Assembly: GCF_002022005.1 (NCBI RefSeq) | Contig: NZ_CP017258.1 | Span: 930,001 to 994,000 of the forward strand | DNA from: Campylobacter pinnipediorum subsp. caledonicus | GTDB taxonomy: Bacteria > Campylobacterota > Campylobacteria > Campylobacterales > Campylobacteraceae | Direction: 5' to 3' | DNA length: 64,000 nt | Shown: piece after piece, positions 1 to 9,794 of the stretch | How the letters are laid out: every line of letters begins with the position of its first letter | How positions within the stretch are numbered: the first letter of the stretch is position 1 | The notes under the pieces: model-generated | The model's input: the letters and a program-made list of their open reading frames with translations, nothing else | Databases searched by the model: none | What the model was told of the DNA's origin: nothing | Program-made: the position numbers and the translations under genes

Positions 1-1
1 A

Positions 2-994
2 GGTGCTCCTTTTATAACCGATCTTAAGAAACTTCCACACCTACTTATAGCGGGAACCACAGGAAGCGGAAAAAGTGTTGGTATAAATGCTATGCTTTTA
101 AGTCTACTTTATAGAAATAGCCCACAAACTTTAAGACTTATGATGATAGATCCAAAAATGCTTGAGTTTAGTATATACAATGATATTCCGCATTTATTAA
201 CGCCTGTTATAACTCAAGCAAAACAGGCTATAACAGCACTTTCAAATATGGTAGCAGAAATGGAAAGAAGATATACAGTAATGAGTCATACACGCACCAA
301 AAATATTGAAAGTTATAACGAAAAGATGAAAAAAGAAGGCGGTGAACAATTTCCATATATCGTTGTTATTATAGATGAATTGGCGGACTTAATGATGACA
401 AGTGGTAAAGATGTGGAGCTTTATATAGGTCGTTTGGCTCAGATGGCGAGAGCTAGCGGAATACATCTAATAGTGGCAACACAAAGACCTAGTGTTGATG
501 TTGTAACAGGTCTTATAAAGGCAAACTTACCAAGTCGTATAAGCTATAGAGTTGGTCAAAAAATAGATAGTAAGGTTATTATTGATCAAATGGGAGCAGA
601 AAGCTTACTTGGTCGCGGAGATATGCTTTTTACACCACCAGGAAGTCCTGGTATCATTCGTCTTCATGCACCTTTTACAAGTGAAAAAGAGATAGAGACT
701 ATCGTAGAGTTTTTAAAATCTCAACAAAGCGTTATGTATGATGAAAGATTCTTACAAGAAAGTGGTTCTAATTCTAGTGATACTCAAGCTAATGATGGTG
801 TTGTAGCAGGCGAACTTGACCCACTTTTCGAGTCAGCAAAAGAGATAATTTTAACAGAACAAAAAACATCTATAAGCTACCTTCAAAGAAGACTTGGCGT
901 TGGATATAATAGATCAGCAAATATAATAGAACAAATGGAAAAAATGGGTATTTTAAGCAGTGTAAATTCTAAAGGACAAAGGGAAATTTTATAA
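2..994 (+). CDS. ftsK: DNA translocase FtsK, C-terminal part (5' end outside window)
   Basis: The frame is open at the left edge, so only about the last 330 residues are present. FtsK is the septal ATPase that pumps chromosome ends through the closing septum and drives dimer resolution at dif. Seen here: Walker A GTTGSGKS at 53-76, a Walker B-type strand VVIIDELADLM, the ATQRP motif, and a C-terminal winged-helix gamma domain in the last 65 or so residues (YNRSANIIEQME), which in the family reads oriented guide sequences on DNA. The membrane-anchoring N-terminal domain lies upstream of the window. A strong hairpin terminator follows directly. Identification is secure. Confidence 0.97.
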   Translation, partial: GAPFITDLKKLPHLLIAGTTGSGKSVGINAMLLSLLYRNSPQTLRLMMIDPKMLEFSIYNDIPHLLTPVITQAKQAITALSNMVAEMERRYTVMSHTRTKNIESYNEKMKKEGGEQFPYIVVIIDELADLMMTSGKDVELYIGRLAQMARASGIHLIVATQRPSVDVVTGLIKANLPSRISYRVGQKIDSKVIIDQMGAESLLGRGDMLFTPPGSPGIIRLHAPFTSEKEIETIVEFLKSQQSVMYDERFLQESGSNSSDTQANDGVVAGELDPLFESAKEIILTEQKTSISYLQRRLGVGYNRSANIIEQMEKMGILSSVNSKGQREIL

Positions 995-1000
995 TATAAC

Positions 1001-1040
1001 AACTAATAGCCCTAAAAGTGGCTATTAGTTTTTTATTTTT
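1001..1040. terminator. Bidirectional rho-independent terminator after ftsK
   Basis: An 11-bp perfect stem (AACTAATAGCC with GGCTATTAGTT) around an 8-nt loop is followed by a T-rich run. It lies between the convergent ftsK and the minus-strand membrane protein gene and could serve both. Confidence 0.9.
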
Positions 1041-1533
1041 CAGCTGTATTGACTAATCTTTCTAGGATATACTCCTCAAGCTCTTTTTTTGAAATATTAT
1101 TTTTTATAGCTTCTTGATAAATAAAATCAACTTTGTCTGAGTATTTTTCATAAGAAAAATATGGAAAATGAACATTCCAAGCCTTTTTTATAAGCTCTAT
1201 ATTTATCTCTTTCCTAGCCCAAATTTTAAACACATCAAACCCTATAAATATCATAGCTGTAACTATAGCTGTTCCTATTATGGAGATATGAGAATCAAGC
1301 TTAGCCAAAGAATGATGAGTAACGAGCAATATAGGAAGAAAAATAACAGCACATAAGCCCCCATAAACTTGATATGTTTTTAAGTAGTTAAATCTAAAAT
1401 TTAACTTAGAATCATCTATGAGCATATTATCTTTATATAGGCTATTTGCTTCAAGTAAATCACGAAGCAAAACAGGTTTTTTTGAGACTATAAAAATTTT
1501 GTCTAATATCTTTTCTTTTAAATTTTGTTTCAT
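1033..1533 (-). CDS. Conserved hypothetical protein with two membrane segments
   Basis: About 166 residues; I do not recognise the family. Two hydrophobic segments close together near residues 55-110 (GGLCAVIFLPILLV and IIGTAIVTAMIFIGF) form a hairpin in the inner membrane. Charged helical regions lie on either side, and the C-terminus is rich in Lys and Glu. The ATG at 1533 is chosen; a TTG three codons upstream at 1542 is also possible. Neither has a strong ribosome binding site. It is convergent with ftsK and shares its terminator. No catalytic motif is visible. Confidence 0.75.
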   Translation of the reverse strand: MKQNLKEKILDKIFIVSKKPVLLRDLLEANSLYKDNMLIDDSKLNFRFNYLKTYQVYGGLCAVIFLPILLVTHHSLAKLDSHISIIGTAIVTAMIFIGFDVFKIWARKEINIELIKKAWNVHFPYFSYEKYSDKVDFIYQEAIKNNISKKELEEYILERLVNTAEK

Positions 1534-1614
1534 TTTTATCAACTTACTTTTTTTATTTATTTTTTAGATTATATCAAAAAAATTTGATAAAATTACTAAA
1601 AAAAGGAATTAATA

Positions 1615-2481
1615 ATGGATAACTTACCGGAAGAAATAGTGTTTATAAATGGCGAATACAAAAACTCAAATGAAGCAAAAGTTAGTGTTTTTGACAGGGG
1701 TTTTATATTTGGAGATGGGGTATATGAAGTTGTACCAGTAATAAATTTTCACTTAGTTGACAAAGATGATTTTTGGGAAAGATTTAACAAGAGCCTAGGC
1801 GAGATAGATATAAAATTGCCATACACAAAAGAAGAATTTGAAAAAATACTAACAAATATAATAGAAAAAAATAACCTTAATGAAGGTGGCATTTATATGC
1901 AAATAACAAGAGGTGTAGCCCCTAGAAGTTTTGAGTTTATCAAAGATTTACAACCAACTGTATTTGTATTTTGTTATAAAACTAATATCATAAATCACAA
2001 ATATGCAAAAACAGGCATAACACTCGCAAGTGTTGATGATATAAGATGGAAAAGAAGAGATATAAAATCCATTTCACTACTTGCGCAATGTTATGCAAAA
2101 AACAAAGCAGTTCAAGATGGAGCATTTGAAGGCATAATGATAGAAAATGGGTTTGTTAGCGAGGGCTGTAGTTCAAGTGTATTTATAATAAAAAATAGCA
2201 CATTAATAACAAAAGCCTTATCAAATGAAATACTTCCAGGCATAAGAAGAAAAGTTTTGCTTGAACTTGCTGAAAAAATTGGACTTAAAATAGAGCTTAG
2301 AAATTTTACACTAAATGAAGTATATAGTGCCGATGAAGTTTTCATATCCGCTGCTACCCTAATACTACTTCCAGCCATAAAAGTTGATAATATAAAGATA
2401 AATAATTCAAAAATAGGAGAATATTCTAAAAAATTAAGAGAGCTATACGCTGAAAAATTAATAAAAGAATCAAACAAATAA
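1615..2481 (+). CDS. Class IV PLP aminotransferase, probable D-amino acid aminotransferase
   Basis: 288 residues, the usual length for fold-type IV aminotransferases (D-amino acid, branched-chain, ADC lyase). Visible: VFDRGFIFGDGVYEVV at residues 25-40, the TRGVAPR segment around 98-104 that resembles the D-amino acid aminotransferase substrate loop, catalytic Lys near 151 (DIKSISLLAQ) and the PLP-pyridine Glu near 183 (SEGCSSSVF). The reaction would be transfer of the amino group between a D-amino acid and an alpha-keto acid, supplying D-Ala or D-Glu for cell-wall synthesis. Substrate assignment is inferred from the RGxxPR pattern; a branched-chain or aminodeoxychorismate role is the alternative. 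AAGGA lies upstream of the ATG. Single gene ending in a terminator. Confidence 0.85.
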   Translation: MDNLPEEIVFINGEYKNSNEAKVSVFDRGFIFGDGVYEVVPVINFHLVDKDDFWERFNKSLGEIDIKLPYTKEEFEKILTNIIEKNNLNEGGIYMQITRGVAPRSFEFIKDLQPTVFVFCYKTNIINHKYAKTGITLASVDDIRWKRRDIKSISLLAQCYAKNKAVQDGAFEGIMIENGFVSEGCSSSVFIIKNSTLITKALSNEILPGIRRKVLLELAEKIGLKIELRNFTLNEVYSADEVFISAATLILLPAIKVDNIKINNSKIGEYSKKLRELYAEKLIKESNK

Positions 2482-2515
2482 AATAAGATGAGAAAAAATC
2501 TCATCTTATTATTTT
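2482..2515. terminator. Bidirectional hairpin terminator
   Basis: A 12-bp perfect stem (AATAAGATGAGA with TCTCATCTTATT) around five A residues lies between the convergent aminotransferase and AsmA-like genes. Confidence 0.85.
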
Positions 2516-2517
2516 AA

Positions 2518-5070
2518 TTAAAAAAATCCTTTTATAAGATCTTTTACAACATCTTTTGTTCCACCATCTTTACCATCATTACCTAGGTTTTTATCAATTA
2601 GTTTATCTAGACCTTTTAAAGCTTTTTCTTTTAGATAATCAGAGCTAATTGAGTATTTAGGTTGTTTACTGGTACCTTTTATATCTATCTTGGCATCTGT
2701 TTTTTCATATCTAAACTCAACAGGTATATTGATGGCATCTGTTATTGTGTTTAATGTGGCATCTTTTGATTTTATACTGCTTCTTTGAGCTTCTAAATCC
2801 ATATCAAAATTTACTAGGCCTTTGTTTATAGTTCCTTTTACATAACCATCTTTATAAACTTCTGTTGTTATATCTCTAGCTGTAAATGTTTTTAATGTGT
2901 TTGTAAAGTTATTGGCAACCAATTTACCTTCGTTTATATCAAGATGAAAATTACCCTTTTGAGATAATACATTATAATCAAACTTGGCATCACCTACTCC
3001 ATTATAAAAATTATCCATGCCAAGCATATCCGTAAGACCTTTAAAGGCAAACTTATTTAAATCAGCATTTAATAAATTGTCTTTAAACTTAGCATCTAAT
3101 TTTCCATCAAATATATCAGATGTTGCTGTTATATCCATTTGGCTGTTTTTCATTTTAGCACTAACAATAACATCTATAGCGCCAAATAGCTCTTTTTCTG
3201 TTAAAAATTTAAGATTTCTCAAATCAGATATATTGATTTTTAAGCTTGAGTCTAAAGTATTATTATTTATATCAAAATTTCCATTTATATCTTTTGCATT
3301 TACAAAGTCACTAAGCACATTTGCATTAAATTTAGCTATGCTTTTTGAAATATCTATATTTGCCTTTGAGCTAAATTTAGCATTTGATGGGAATTTTTTA
3401 TCTAAAAACTCACTCATATTTTTTTGCATAAAGCTACCATTTTCAGCTGTAAAAACAACATTACCGTTTAAATTTTTAACATCTATAGAATCAAATTTTG
3501 CTTCTAAATTTAAAGCTGCATCAGCTAAAGGTTTCATACCGGCAAATGGAAATAAATCCCTAAGTGCTAGTTTTGCAAGTTTAGCATTAAACTTACCATC
3601 TTTAAGCACAGCATTGACATCTCCACCAATAGCTTTTCCGTTTACATTAAGCTCGTTTAAAGCCATATTTTTTAATTTTACATTTCCGTTAAGATTTACA
3701 TTGCCGCTAAGGTTAACACCAGCTATCTTTTCAAATTTAGCCAAATCAGAAACTTCAATATTAAAAATACTATCCATATCGCCTTTATCTATTACAAAAA
3801 CACCTTTTACATTTTTTAAACTCAAAAGATCACTAAATAAATTTGCATCAAAATTAACAACAGAATCTTTTATATCTGCCTTTGAATCAAGTCTAAAATC
3901 AACACCATTTTTGATATCAAAACCACTCATTTGTTTTAACTCAACAGGATGTAATTTTCCATCTTTTGTGTTTAGTATTAAATTACCACTTATATTTTTT
4001 ACATCATTTATGTTATTTACAACAGCATTTCCATTTATAGTAGCACTAGCAAAAGCTGGCTTAGAAGCAAGTTTTAATAATTCATTGAGTTTTATTTGAT
4101 TTATTGTAGCATTTACTTTATTATCTTTTAGATTTGCAATGATATTTCCACCAAAGCCATTTATTTTTGCATTTAGTGTTTCTAACTTATCGTTGTCTAA
4201 AATCAAGTTACCATCAGCACTTAAGCTACCATTTAGTTTTTGCTTTATTATAGGCTCAAGATTAGCAAGTTCATCTACTTTAAAACCAAAATCACTACTT
4301 AATTTTAGATTTTTCAAATTATAATGTGTATTTTTGGTATCAGCTGTCGCAACAGGGGTTATAAATATACTTTTAAGATTTACATCATCGTTTTTAATCT
4401 TAGCATTAACAGCACCTTTGAAATAAAAATTCTTAGGCAATGTGATGTTAAAATCTTTTAAAACGGTGCCATTATTTACAATACCATCATAAATTTCTAT
4501 CTTGGCATTACCATCTCTATTTCCATTTTCATCTTTGATATCAGCTATTAAATCAACATATCCTTTTGCATATTCTGGCTGTTTTGCTAACACTAAAGCC
4601 TCAGCTATATTAAGTTTTCTAGCATCTACTTTTGCAGTAAAAGGTTTAAGATCCTTTATATTTGTTAAAAAACTTAAATTTGAACCAAGCAAATCACCAG
4701 CACCATTTACATCAAAGTCCTTAACAGTACCTTTGGCTTTTCCTTTTAATGATATAGGCTTTTGTAGATTTATATTAGCGCTTTTTAAATTACTCGCTAA
4801 AATAGCATAGTCTATATCAAATTTTTGAGAAAATATAGATAAGCTACCGTGAGCATTAAAATTAATCTCATCATTTACATTAGCTTTAATATCCAAGTTG
4901 CTCATATCAAGACTAAATTTAGCAAATTTAACCTCAAAACCACTTTTTTCTTTTATAACTTTTTCAAGATAATTAGAAACTATTCCATTACCAAATCCAG
5001 TAAAAGCTATAGTATAAACACCTAAAAACAGCAGAAGCAATACTCCTGCAACATAAGCTAGAATTTTCAT
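2518..5070 (-). CDS. Large AsmA-like envelope protein
   Basis: 850 residues. One N-terminal membrane anchor (residues 5-25) is followed by a long exported region with no Cys and a repeating short pattern of hydrophobic strands and Asn/Asp/Lys turns (for example ISGNLILNTKDG, VNLNGNVKLKN). This matches the beta-rich repeats of AsmA/TamB-type bridge proteins. The C-terminal segment (VPVEFRYEKTDAKIDIKGTSKQP, split over about residues 785-810) is typical of AsmA C-terminal domains. By family this points to lipid transport or outer-membrane homeostasis, which is inference. A good AAAGGAG precedes the ATG. It is divergent from groES across an intergenic region carrying two palindromes. Confidence 0.8.
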   Translation of the reverse strand: MKILAYVAGVLLLLFLGVYTIAFTGFGNGIVSNYLEKVIKEKSGFEVKFAKFSLDMSNLDIKANVNDEINFNAHGSLSIFSQKFDIDYAILASNLKSANINLQKPISLKGKAKGTVKDFDVNGAGDLLGSNLSFLTNIKDLKPFTAKVDARKLNIAEALVLAKQPEYAKGYVDLIADIKDENGNRDGNAKIEIYDGIVNNGTVLKDFNITLPKNFYFKGAVNAKIKNDDVNLKSIFITPVATADTKNTHYNLKNLKLSSDFGFKVDELANLEPIIKQKLNGSLSADGNLILDNDKLETLNAKINGFGGNIIANLKDNKVNATINQIKLNELLKLASKPAFASATINGNAVVNNINDVKNISGNLILNTKDGKLHPVELKQMSGFDIKNGVDFRLDSKADIKDSVVNFDANLFSDLLSLKNVKGVFVIDKGDMDSIFNIEVSDLAKFEKIAGVNLSGNVNLNGNVKLKNMALNELNVNGKAIGGDVNAVLKDGKFNAKLAKLALRDLFPFAGMKPLADAALNLEAKFDSIDVKNLNGNVVFTAENGSFMQKNMSEFLDKKFPSNAKFSSKANIDISKSIAKFNANVLSDFVNAKDINGNFDINNNTLDSSLKINISDLRNLKFLTEKELFGAIDVIVSAKMKNSQMDITATSDIFDGKLDAKFKDNLLNADLNKFAFKGLTDMLGMDNFYNGVGDAKFDYNVLSQKGNFHLDINEGKLVANNFTNTLKTFTARDITTEVYKDGYVKGTINKGLVNFDMDLEAQRSSIKSKDATLNTITDAINIPVEFRYEKTDAKIDIKGTSKQPKYSISSDYLKEKALKGLDKLIDKNLGNDGKDGGTKDVVKDLIKGFF

Positions 5071-5107
5071 TCTACTCCTTTCATTTAATATATTAATATC
5101 ATTAAAG

Positions 5108-5126
5108 TTTAGTCTAATAGACTAAA
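5108..5126. promoter_or_regulatory. Perfect 9+1+9 palindrome between the AsmA-like gene and groES
   Basis: TTTAGTCTA, one central A, then TAGACTAAA. It is perfectly symmetric and 38 bp upstream of the AsmA-like start codon, in a divergent promoter region. It does not match CIRCE or the HspR-type HAIR consensus. I read it as a candidate operator, identity unknown. Confidence 0.5.
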
Positions 5127-5142
5127 TATATTTAATAAATTA

Positions 5143-5165
5143 TCGTTAAATATTGACTTTAACGA
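5143..5165. promoter_or_regulatory. Inverted repeat overlapping the groES -35 region
   Basis: TCGTTAAA, 7 nt, then TTTAACGA: perfect 8-bp arms. The spacer contains most of a -35-like TTGACT at 5153-5158. A protein bound here would compete with RNA polymerase. The cognate regulator is unknown. Confidence 0.45.
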
Positions 5166-5179
5166 AAAAAAATGATAAT
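5153..5179 (+). promoter_or_regulatory. Probable groESL promoter
   Basis: TTGACT at 5153-5158 and GATAAT at 5174-5179 are separated by 15 bp. The predicted start site falls inside the CIRCE element, as expected for HrcA repression. Confidence 0.6.
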
Positions 5180-5182
5180 ATT

Positions 5183-5209
5183 TCATCACTCAAAAATAAA
5201 GAGTGCTAA
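5183..5209 (+). promoter_or_regulatory. CIRCE operator (HrcA site) upstream of groESL
   Basis: The right arm GAGTGCTAA is a perfect match to the consensus. The left arm TCATCACTC matches TTAGCACTC at 7 of 9 positions. The spacer is exactly 9 nt, as in CIRCE. HrcA, the heat-shock repressor whose activity depends on GroEL, is the expected ligand; hrcA itself is not in the window. Confidence 0.88.
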
Positions 5210-5240
5210 AAACAAAAAAATAAACCAAAAAGGATGAATT

Positions 5241-5501
5241 ATGAATTTTCAACCATTAGGAAAACGCGTTCTAGTTGAGCGTGTGGAAGAAACAAAAACC
5301 ACAGCTTCTGGTATTATTATACCTGATAATGCAAAAGAAAAACCTTTAAATGGAAAAGTTTTGGCAATCGGTAATGAAATTGAAAATATAAAGGTTGAGG
5401 ATAATATTGTATTTGCTAAATATAGTGGTACTGAAATAACTCTTGATAGTAAAACATATTTAGTATTAAACCTTGATGATGTTTTAGGAATAATTAAATA
5501 A
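5241..5501 (+). CDS. groES: Co-chaperonin GroES
   Basis: 86 residues, slightly shorter than the usual 94-97 but normal for Campylobacter. GroES caps the GroEL ring during ATP-driven protein folding in the cytoplasm. The N-terminal [14 protein letters not shown], the mobile loop [16 protein letters not shown] (residues 20-35) that contacts GroEL, and the C-terminal LDDVLGIIK strand are all present. An AAAGGA site precedes the ATG. groEL follows after 15 nt, forming a bicistronic operon under the CIRCE element. Confidence 0.98.
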   Translation: MNFQPLGKRVLVERVEETKTTASGIIIPDNAKEKPLNGKVLAIGNEIENIKVEDNIVFAKYSGTEITLDSKTYLVLNLDDVLGIIK

Positions 5502-5504
5502 TAA

Positions 5505-7160
<1,656 letters not shown>

Positions 7161-7191
7161 TAAAACATCAAAACCAAAAAACACTCTTTAA

Positions 7192-7220
7192 AACCAAGAT
7201 AGGCTTTGCTTATCTTGGTT
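7192..7220 (+). terminator. Hairpin after groEL
   Basis: AACCAAGATAGGC pairs with GCTTATCTTGGTT (13 bp with one G-U pair) around a TTT loop. There is no T-run after it, so termination by this hairpin alone may be incomplete. Confidence 0.6.
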
Positions 7221-7350
7221 ACTTAGATACTAAACATTGAACACAAAAAACCTACTTGCAAATACTTGTATATACAAAACATAACATTAATTCTAATTTT
7301 AAACACATTATAGTAATATTGCATCCGAAATAATTTTAAATAGGATTTTT

Positions 7351-8736
7351 ATGAATTTAGAAAATATTTTTAGAGAATATGACATAAGAGGCATTTACGA
7401 AAAAGATTTAAACGAGACAAGCGTAAAAGCAATAGGCTATGCACTTGGTATAAAAATGAAAAAATTAGGTGTAAAAAACCTTAGCATAGGATACGATGCA
7501 AGACTTAGTGCTGATAATTTATTTAAGTTTTTGTTAAGTGGTATAAACAAAGCTGGTGAAATTGAAGTTTTTGATATAGGCTTGGCACCTACTCCGGTTG
7601 GATATTTTAGTGTTTATGCTGGTTTTTTTGATGCAAATATAATGATAACAGGCTCACACAATCCAAAAGATTACAATGGCTTTAAAATAACAATAAAAAA
7701 AGATAGTTATTTTGGAAAAGATTTACAAATTTTAAAGCAAGATGTGCTAGAAATAATAAAAAACAAAGAGATTATAGAAGATAATTTTAACCCTAAGAAA
7801 TTTGATATCTTAACTCGCTATATAGATTTTTTTATAAAAGAGTTTTTTCACTTAAAAGATTTCAATCTTCCATTTTTGGTAGATTGCGGAAATGGAGCTA
7901 TTGGTGTTACACTTGAGCCGATACTAAAAGCACTAAATTTAAATGCAAAAATTTTATATCCAAATCCAGATGGAAATTTTCCAAATCATCACCCAGATCC
8001 AAGTGAAAAAGAAAACATAAAAGAACTTTTAAGCATGATAGAAAATAAACAATACAATCTTGGATTTGCCTTTGATGGGGATGGGGATAGAATAGCTGTT
8101 ATAACAGATAAACACAATATCAAAGGTGATGAATTAGCCTATCTATACACATTAAATATGAAAAATCCAAGAGTCTTAGGAGAGGTAAAATGCTCCCAAA
8201 GTATGTATGATGAGATCTCAAAAATAGGCGAAGTATTTATGGGAAAAACTGGCCATAGCAATATCAAAAAAATGATGAAAGAACTAAATATAGACCTTGC
8301 AGCAGAAGTTAGTGGACATATATTTTTTAAAGAGAGATATTTTGGTTTTGATGATGCACTGTATGCCATGATGAGAGTTATAGAGCTTTTACAAAAAGGG
8401 TTTGATTTGGATAAAGAATTAAACAAACTACCTACTCTTTTTAGCACTGATGAGCTTAAAATAAAAGTAAACGAAGAGGATAAATTTAAAATAGTTGAAA
8501 GCTTTAAAAATAGCATAAAAAGCAATCAAACAAATCTACCAAAAATAGAAAGCATAATAGAAATAGACGGAATAAGAATAAAATTTAAAGATGGATGGGC
8601 ATTAGTAAGAGCTTCCAATACAACACCTATAATAGTAACTAGATTTGAAGCAACAAATGAAAATTTTTTAAAAGAGATACAAACAAAAACAACTGAATTG
8701 TTAGAAGCTATAATAAAAAACAAACAACTACCATAG
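7351..8736 (+). CDS. Phosphomannomutase / phosphoglucomutase (alpha-D-phosphohexomutase)
   Basis: 461 residues, usual for the PMM/PGM family (AlgC-like). It interconverts hexose-6-phosphate and hexose-1-phosphate through a phosphoserine, supplying activated sugars for surface polysaccharide. Domain 1 holds the phosphoserine motif TGSHNP at residues 100-105, domain 2 the Mg-binding loop DGDGDR at 242-247, domain 3 the sugar loop AEVSGH, and domain 4 the phosphate loop RASNTTP. The ATG lies 190 bp downstream of groEL with AAATAGGA upstream, so it probably has its own promoter. Whether glucose, mannose or both are used cannot be read from the sequence. Confidence 0.93.
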   Translation: MNLENIFREYDIRGIYEKDLNETSVKAIGYALGIKMKKLGVKNLSIGYDARLSADNLFKFLLSGINKAGEIEVFDIGLAPTPVGYFSVYAGFFDANIMITGSHNPKDYNGFKITIKKDSYFGKDLQILKQDVLEIIKNKEIIEDNFNPKKFDILTRYIDFFIKEFFHLKDFNLPFLVDCGNGAIGVTLEPILKALNLNAKILYPNPDGNFPNHHPDPSEKENIKELLSMIENKQYNLGFAFDGDGDRIAVITDKHNIKGDELAYLYTLNMKNPRVLGEVKCSQSMYDEISKIGEVFMGKTGHSNIKKMMKELNIDLAAEVSGHIFFKERYFGFDDALYAMMRVIELLQKGFDLDKELNKLPTLFSTDELKIKVNEEDKFKIVESFKNSIKSNQTNLPKIESIIEIDGIRIKFKDGWALVRASNTTPIIVTRFEATNENFLKEIQTKTTELLEAIIKNKQLP

Positions 8737-8750
8737 AGTAGTTGTTTATC
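8722..8750 (+). terminator. Hairpin overlapping the phosphomannomutase stop codon
   Basis: AAACAACTAC pairs with GTAGTTGTTT (10 bp) around a 6-nt loop that contains the stop codon. The T-tail is short. It also faces the end of the convergent minus-strand gene. Confidence 0.65.
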
Positions 8751-8755
8751 TAACA

Positions 8756-9265
8756 TCAAACTAAGCTATGCATTTTTAAAACAAATTCTACCCTACCTAC
8801 GCCTATCTTCAGATCTTTTGCGATATTTTCAACACTTTTACCTTCATTAAACAATCTAACAATAACATCCTCATCACTTTGTATATCAGGAGATGTTATC
8901 TTAGTAAAGTCTCTTGTTCTTTCTTCTAAGCTATAAATTCTACTTTGTTGTTCGTTTTGAAACTCATCTATTGTGCTTTCTATATTTTTTAATGAATTAA
9001 AAATTGGCATTATTTTATCATTTAAACTAAGCTCTATCTTACTGTCAAGGCTATCCTGTAAAGCTCCAAGATCAACTATCTCACCATCTTTTACACTAGA
9101 AAGTGTAGAAATTTGTTTTTTTAGATTAAAATTTTCTTGTATAACACCTTCCAAAGCCTTTTCGTATCTTGCAAATTTTCTATTTGCTTCTAAATCTTTT
9201 AGTATAATAAGCCCTAACATAACTATCAAAATAACACCAAAAATAATAAACAATATATACTCCAC
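8756..9265 (-). CDS. Membrane-anchored coiled-coil protein with HTH-like C-terminus (DUF6115-like)
   Basis: 169 residues. One N-terminal membrane helix (residues 3-23, ILFIIFGVILIVMLGLIIL) is followed by a long predicted coiled coil (around 28-115) and a conserved C-terminal helical segment, DVIVRLFNEGKSVENIAKDL. That segment looks like the first helices of a helix-turn-helix and then reads KIGVGRVEFVLK. The pattern matches the DUF6115 family of Campylobacterota as I remember it; function unknown. It is last in the ubiA, PilZ-like, DUF6115-like run on the minus strand, 13 nt after its neighbour. An HTH on a membrane-anchored coiled coil could also be a protein-interaction module. Confidence 0.75.
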   Translation of the reverse strand: MEYILFIIFGVILIVMLGLIILKDLEANRKFARYEKALEGVIQENFNLKKQISTLSSVKDGEIVDLGALQDSLDSKIELSLNDKIMPIFNSLKNIESTIDEFQNEQQSRIYSLEERTRDFTKITSPDIQSDEDVIVRLFNEGKSVENIAKDLKIGVGRVEFVLKMHSLV

Positions 9266-9278
9266 AAAATCCCCTTTT

Positions 9279-9794
9279 TTATTCTCTTAATTGTCTTATC
9301 ATAACACGCTCTCTTGCAGTGACATAAGAATTCCAACTCTCTTCATCATCTAAATGCATATTTACAATATGAGCTGTTTTTTCATCTATTGATTTAAAAT
9401 AAATTGCTATAGTTCTTTTTGGAAAAACAGGCATTGCAATCCTTGCATAATAAAACTCATCTTTTATAAATTTATCATTTTCTATACAAAAATATTCAAA
9501 GCCTATGCCAGATATTTTATCATTATCGTTTAGCTTTAAAAACTCTCTACTCTCTTGCCTTATAGTAGCACTTAACTCATCAAATTTACGGTGAAGTTCA
9601 ACAAGTAAAGTAAGTAAAACCTGATCACTTTCTTTTGTTTCACCTCTCGCTTTTGCTCTTTTTAACCAAGCTCCGAGCTGATCTTCTTCATTGTTTGTAA
9701 TGGATGTAAATTCCTTAAAAAATCTCTCGTTTTTATGTTTATCGAGCTCAAAATCTATCGTTAAATCAGCAGGAATAAGCCTTATCTCACTCAT
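9279..9794 (-). CDS. Conserved hypothetical protein, possibly a degenerate PilZ-type domain
   Basis: 171 residues, soluble, no signal peptide. The N-terminal half is helical. The C-terminal half (about 90-171) is beta-rich with the pattern ISGIGFEYFC ... YYARIAMPVFPKRTIAIYFKSI ending in a basic helix, loosely like a PilZ domain. The c-di-GMP-binding RxxxR and (D/N)xSxxG motifs are not intact, so nucleotide binding is doubtful. The ATG overlaps the ubiA stop by 4 nt, so translation is coupled to the prenyltransferase. No function is assigned. Confidence 0.7.
   Translation of the reverse strand: MSEIRLIPADLTIDFELDKHKNERFFKEFTSITNNEEDQLGAWLKRAKARGETKESDQVLLTLLVELHRKFDELSATIRQESREFLKLNDNDKISGIGFEYFCIENDKFIKDEFYYARIAMPVFPKRTIAIYFKSIDEKTAHIVNMHLDDEESWNSYVTARERVMIRQLRE

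Noticed and set aside
3017-4099. A 360-codon open frame on the plus strand, antisense to the AsmA-like gene
   Set aside because: It is Ser/Phe/Leu-rich low-complexity sequence produced by the complementary strand of a Lys/Asn/Asp-rich gene. It has no ribosome site and no family pattern.
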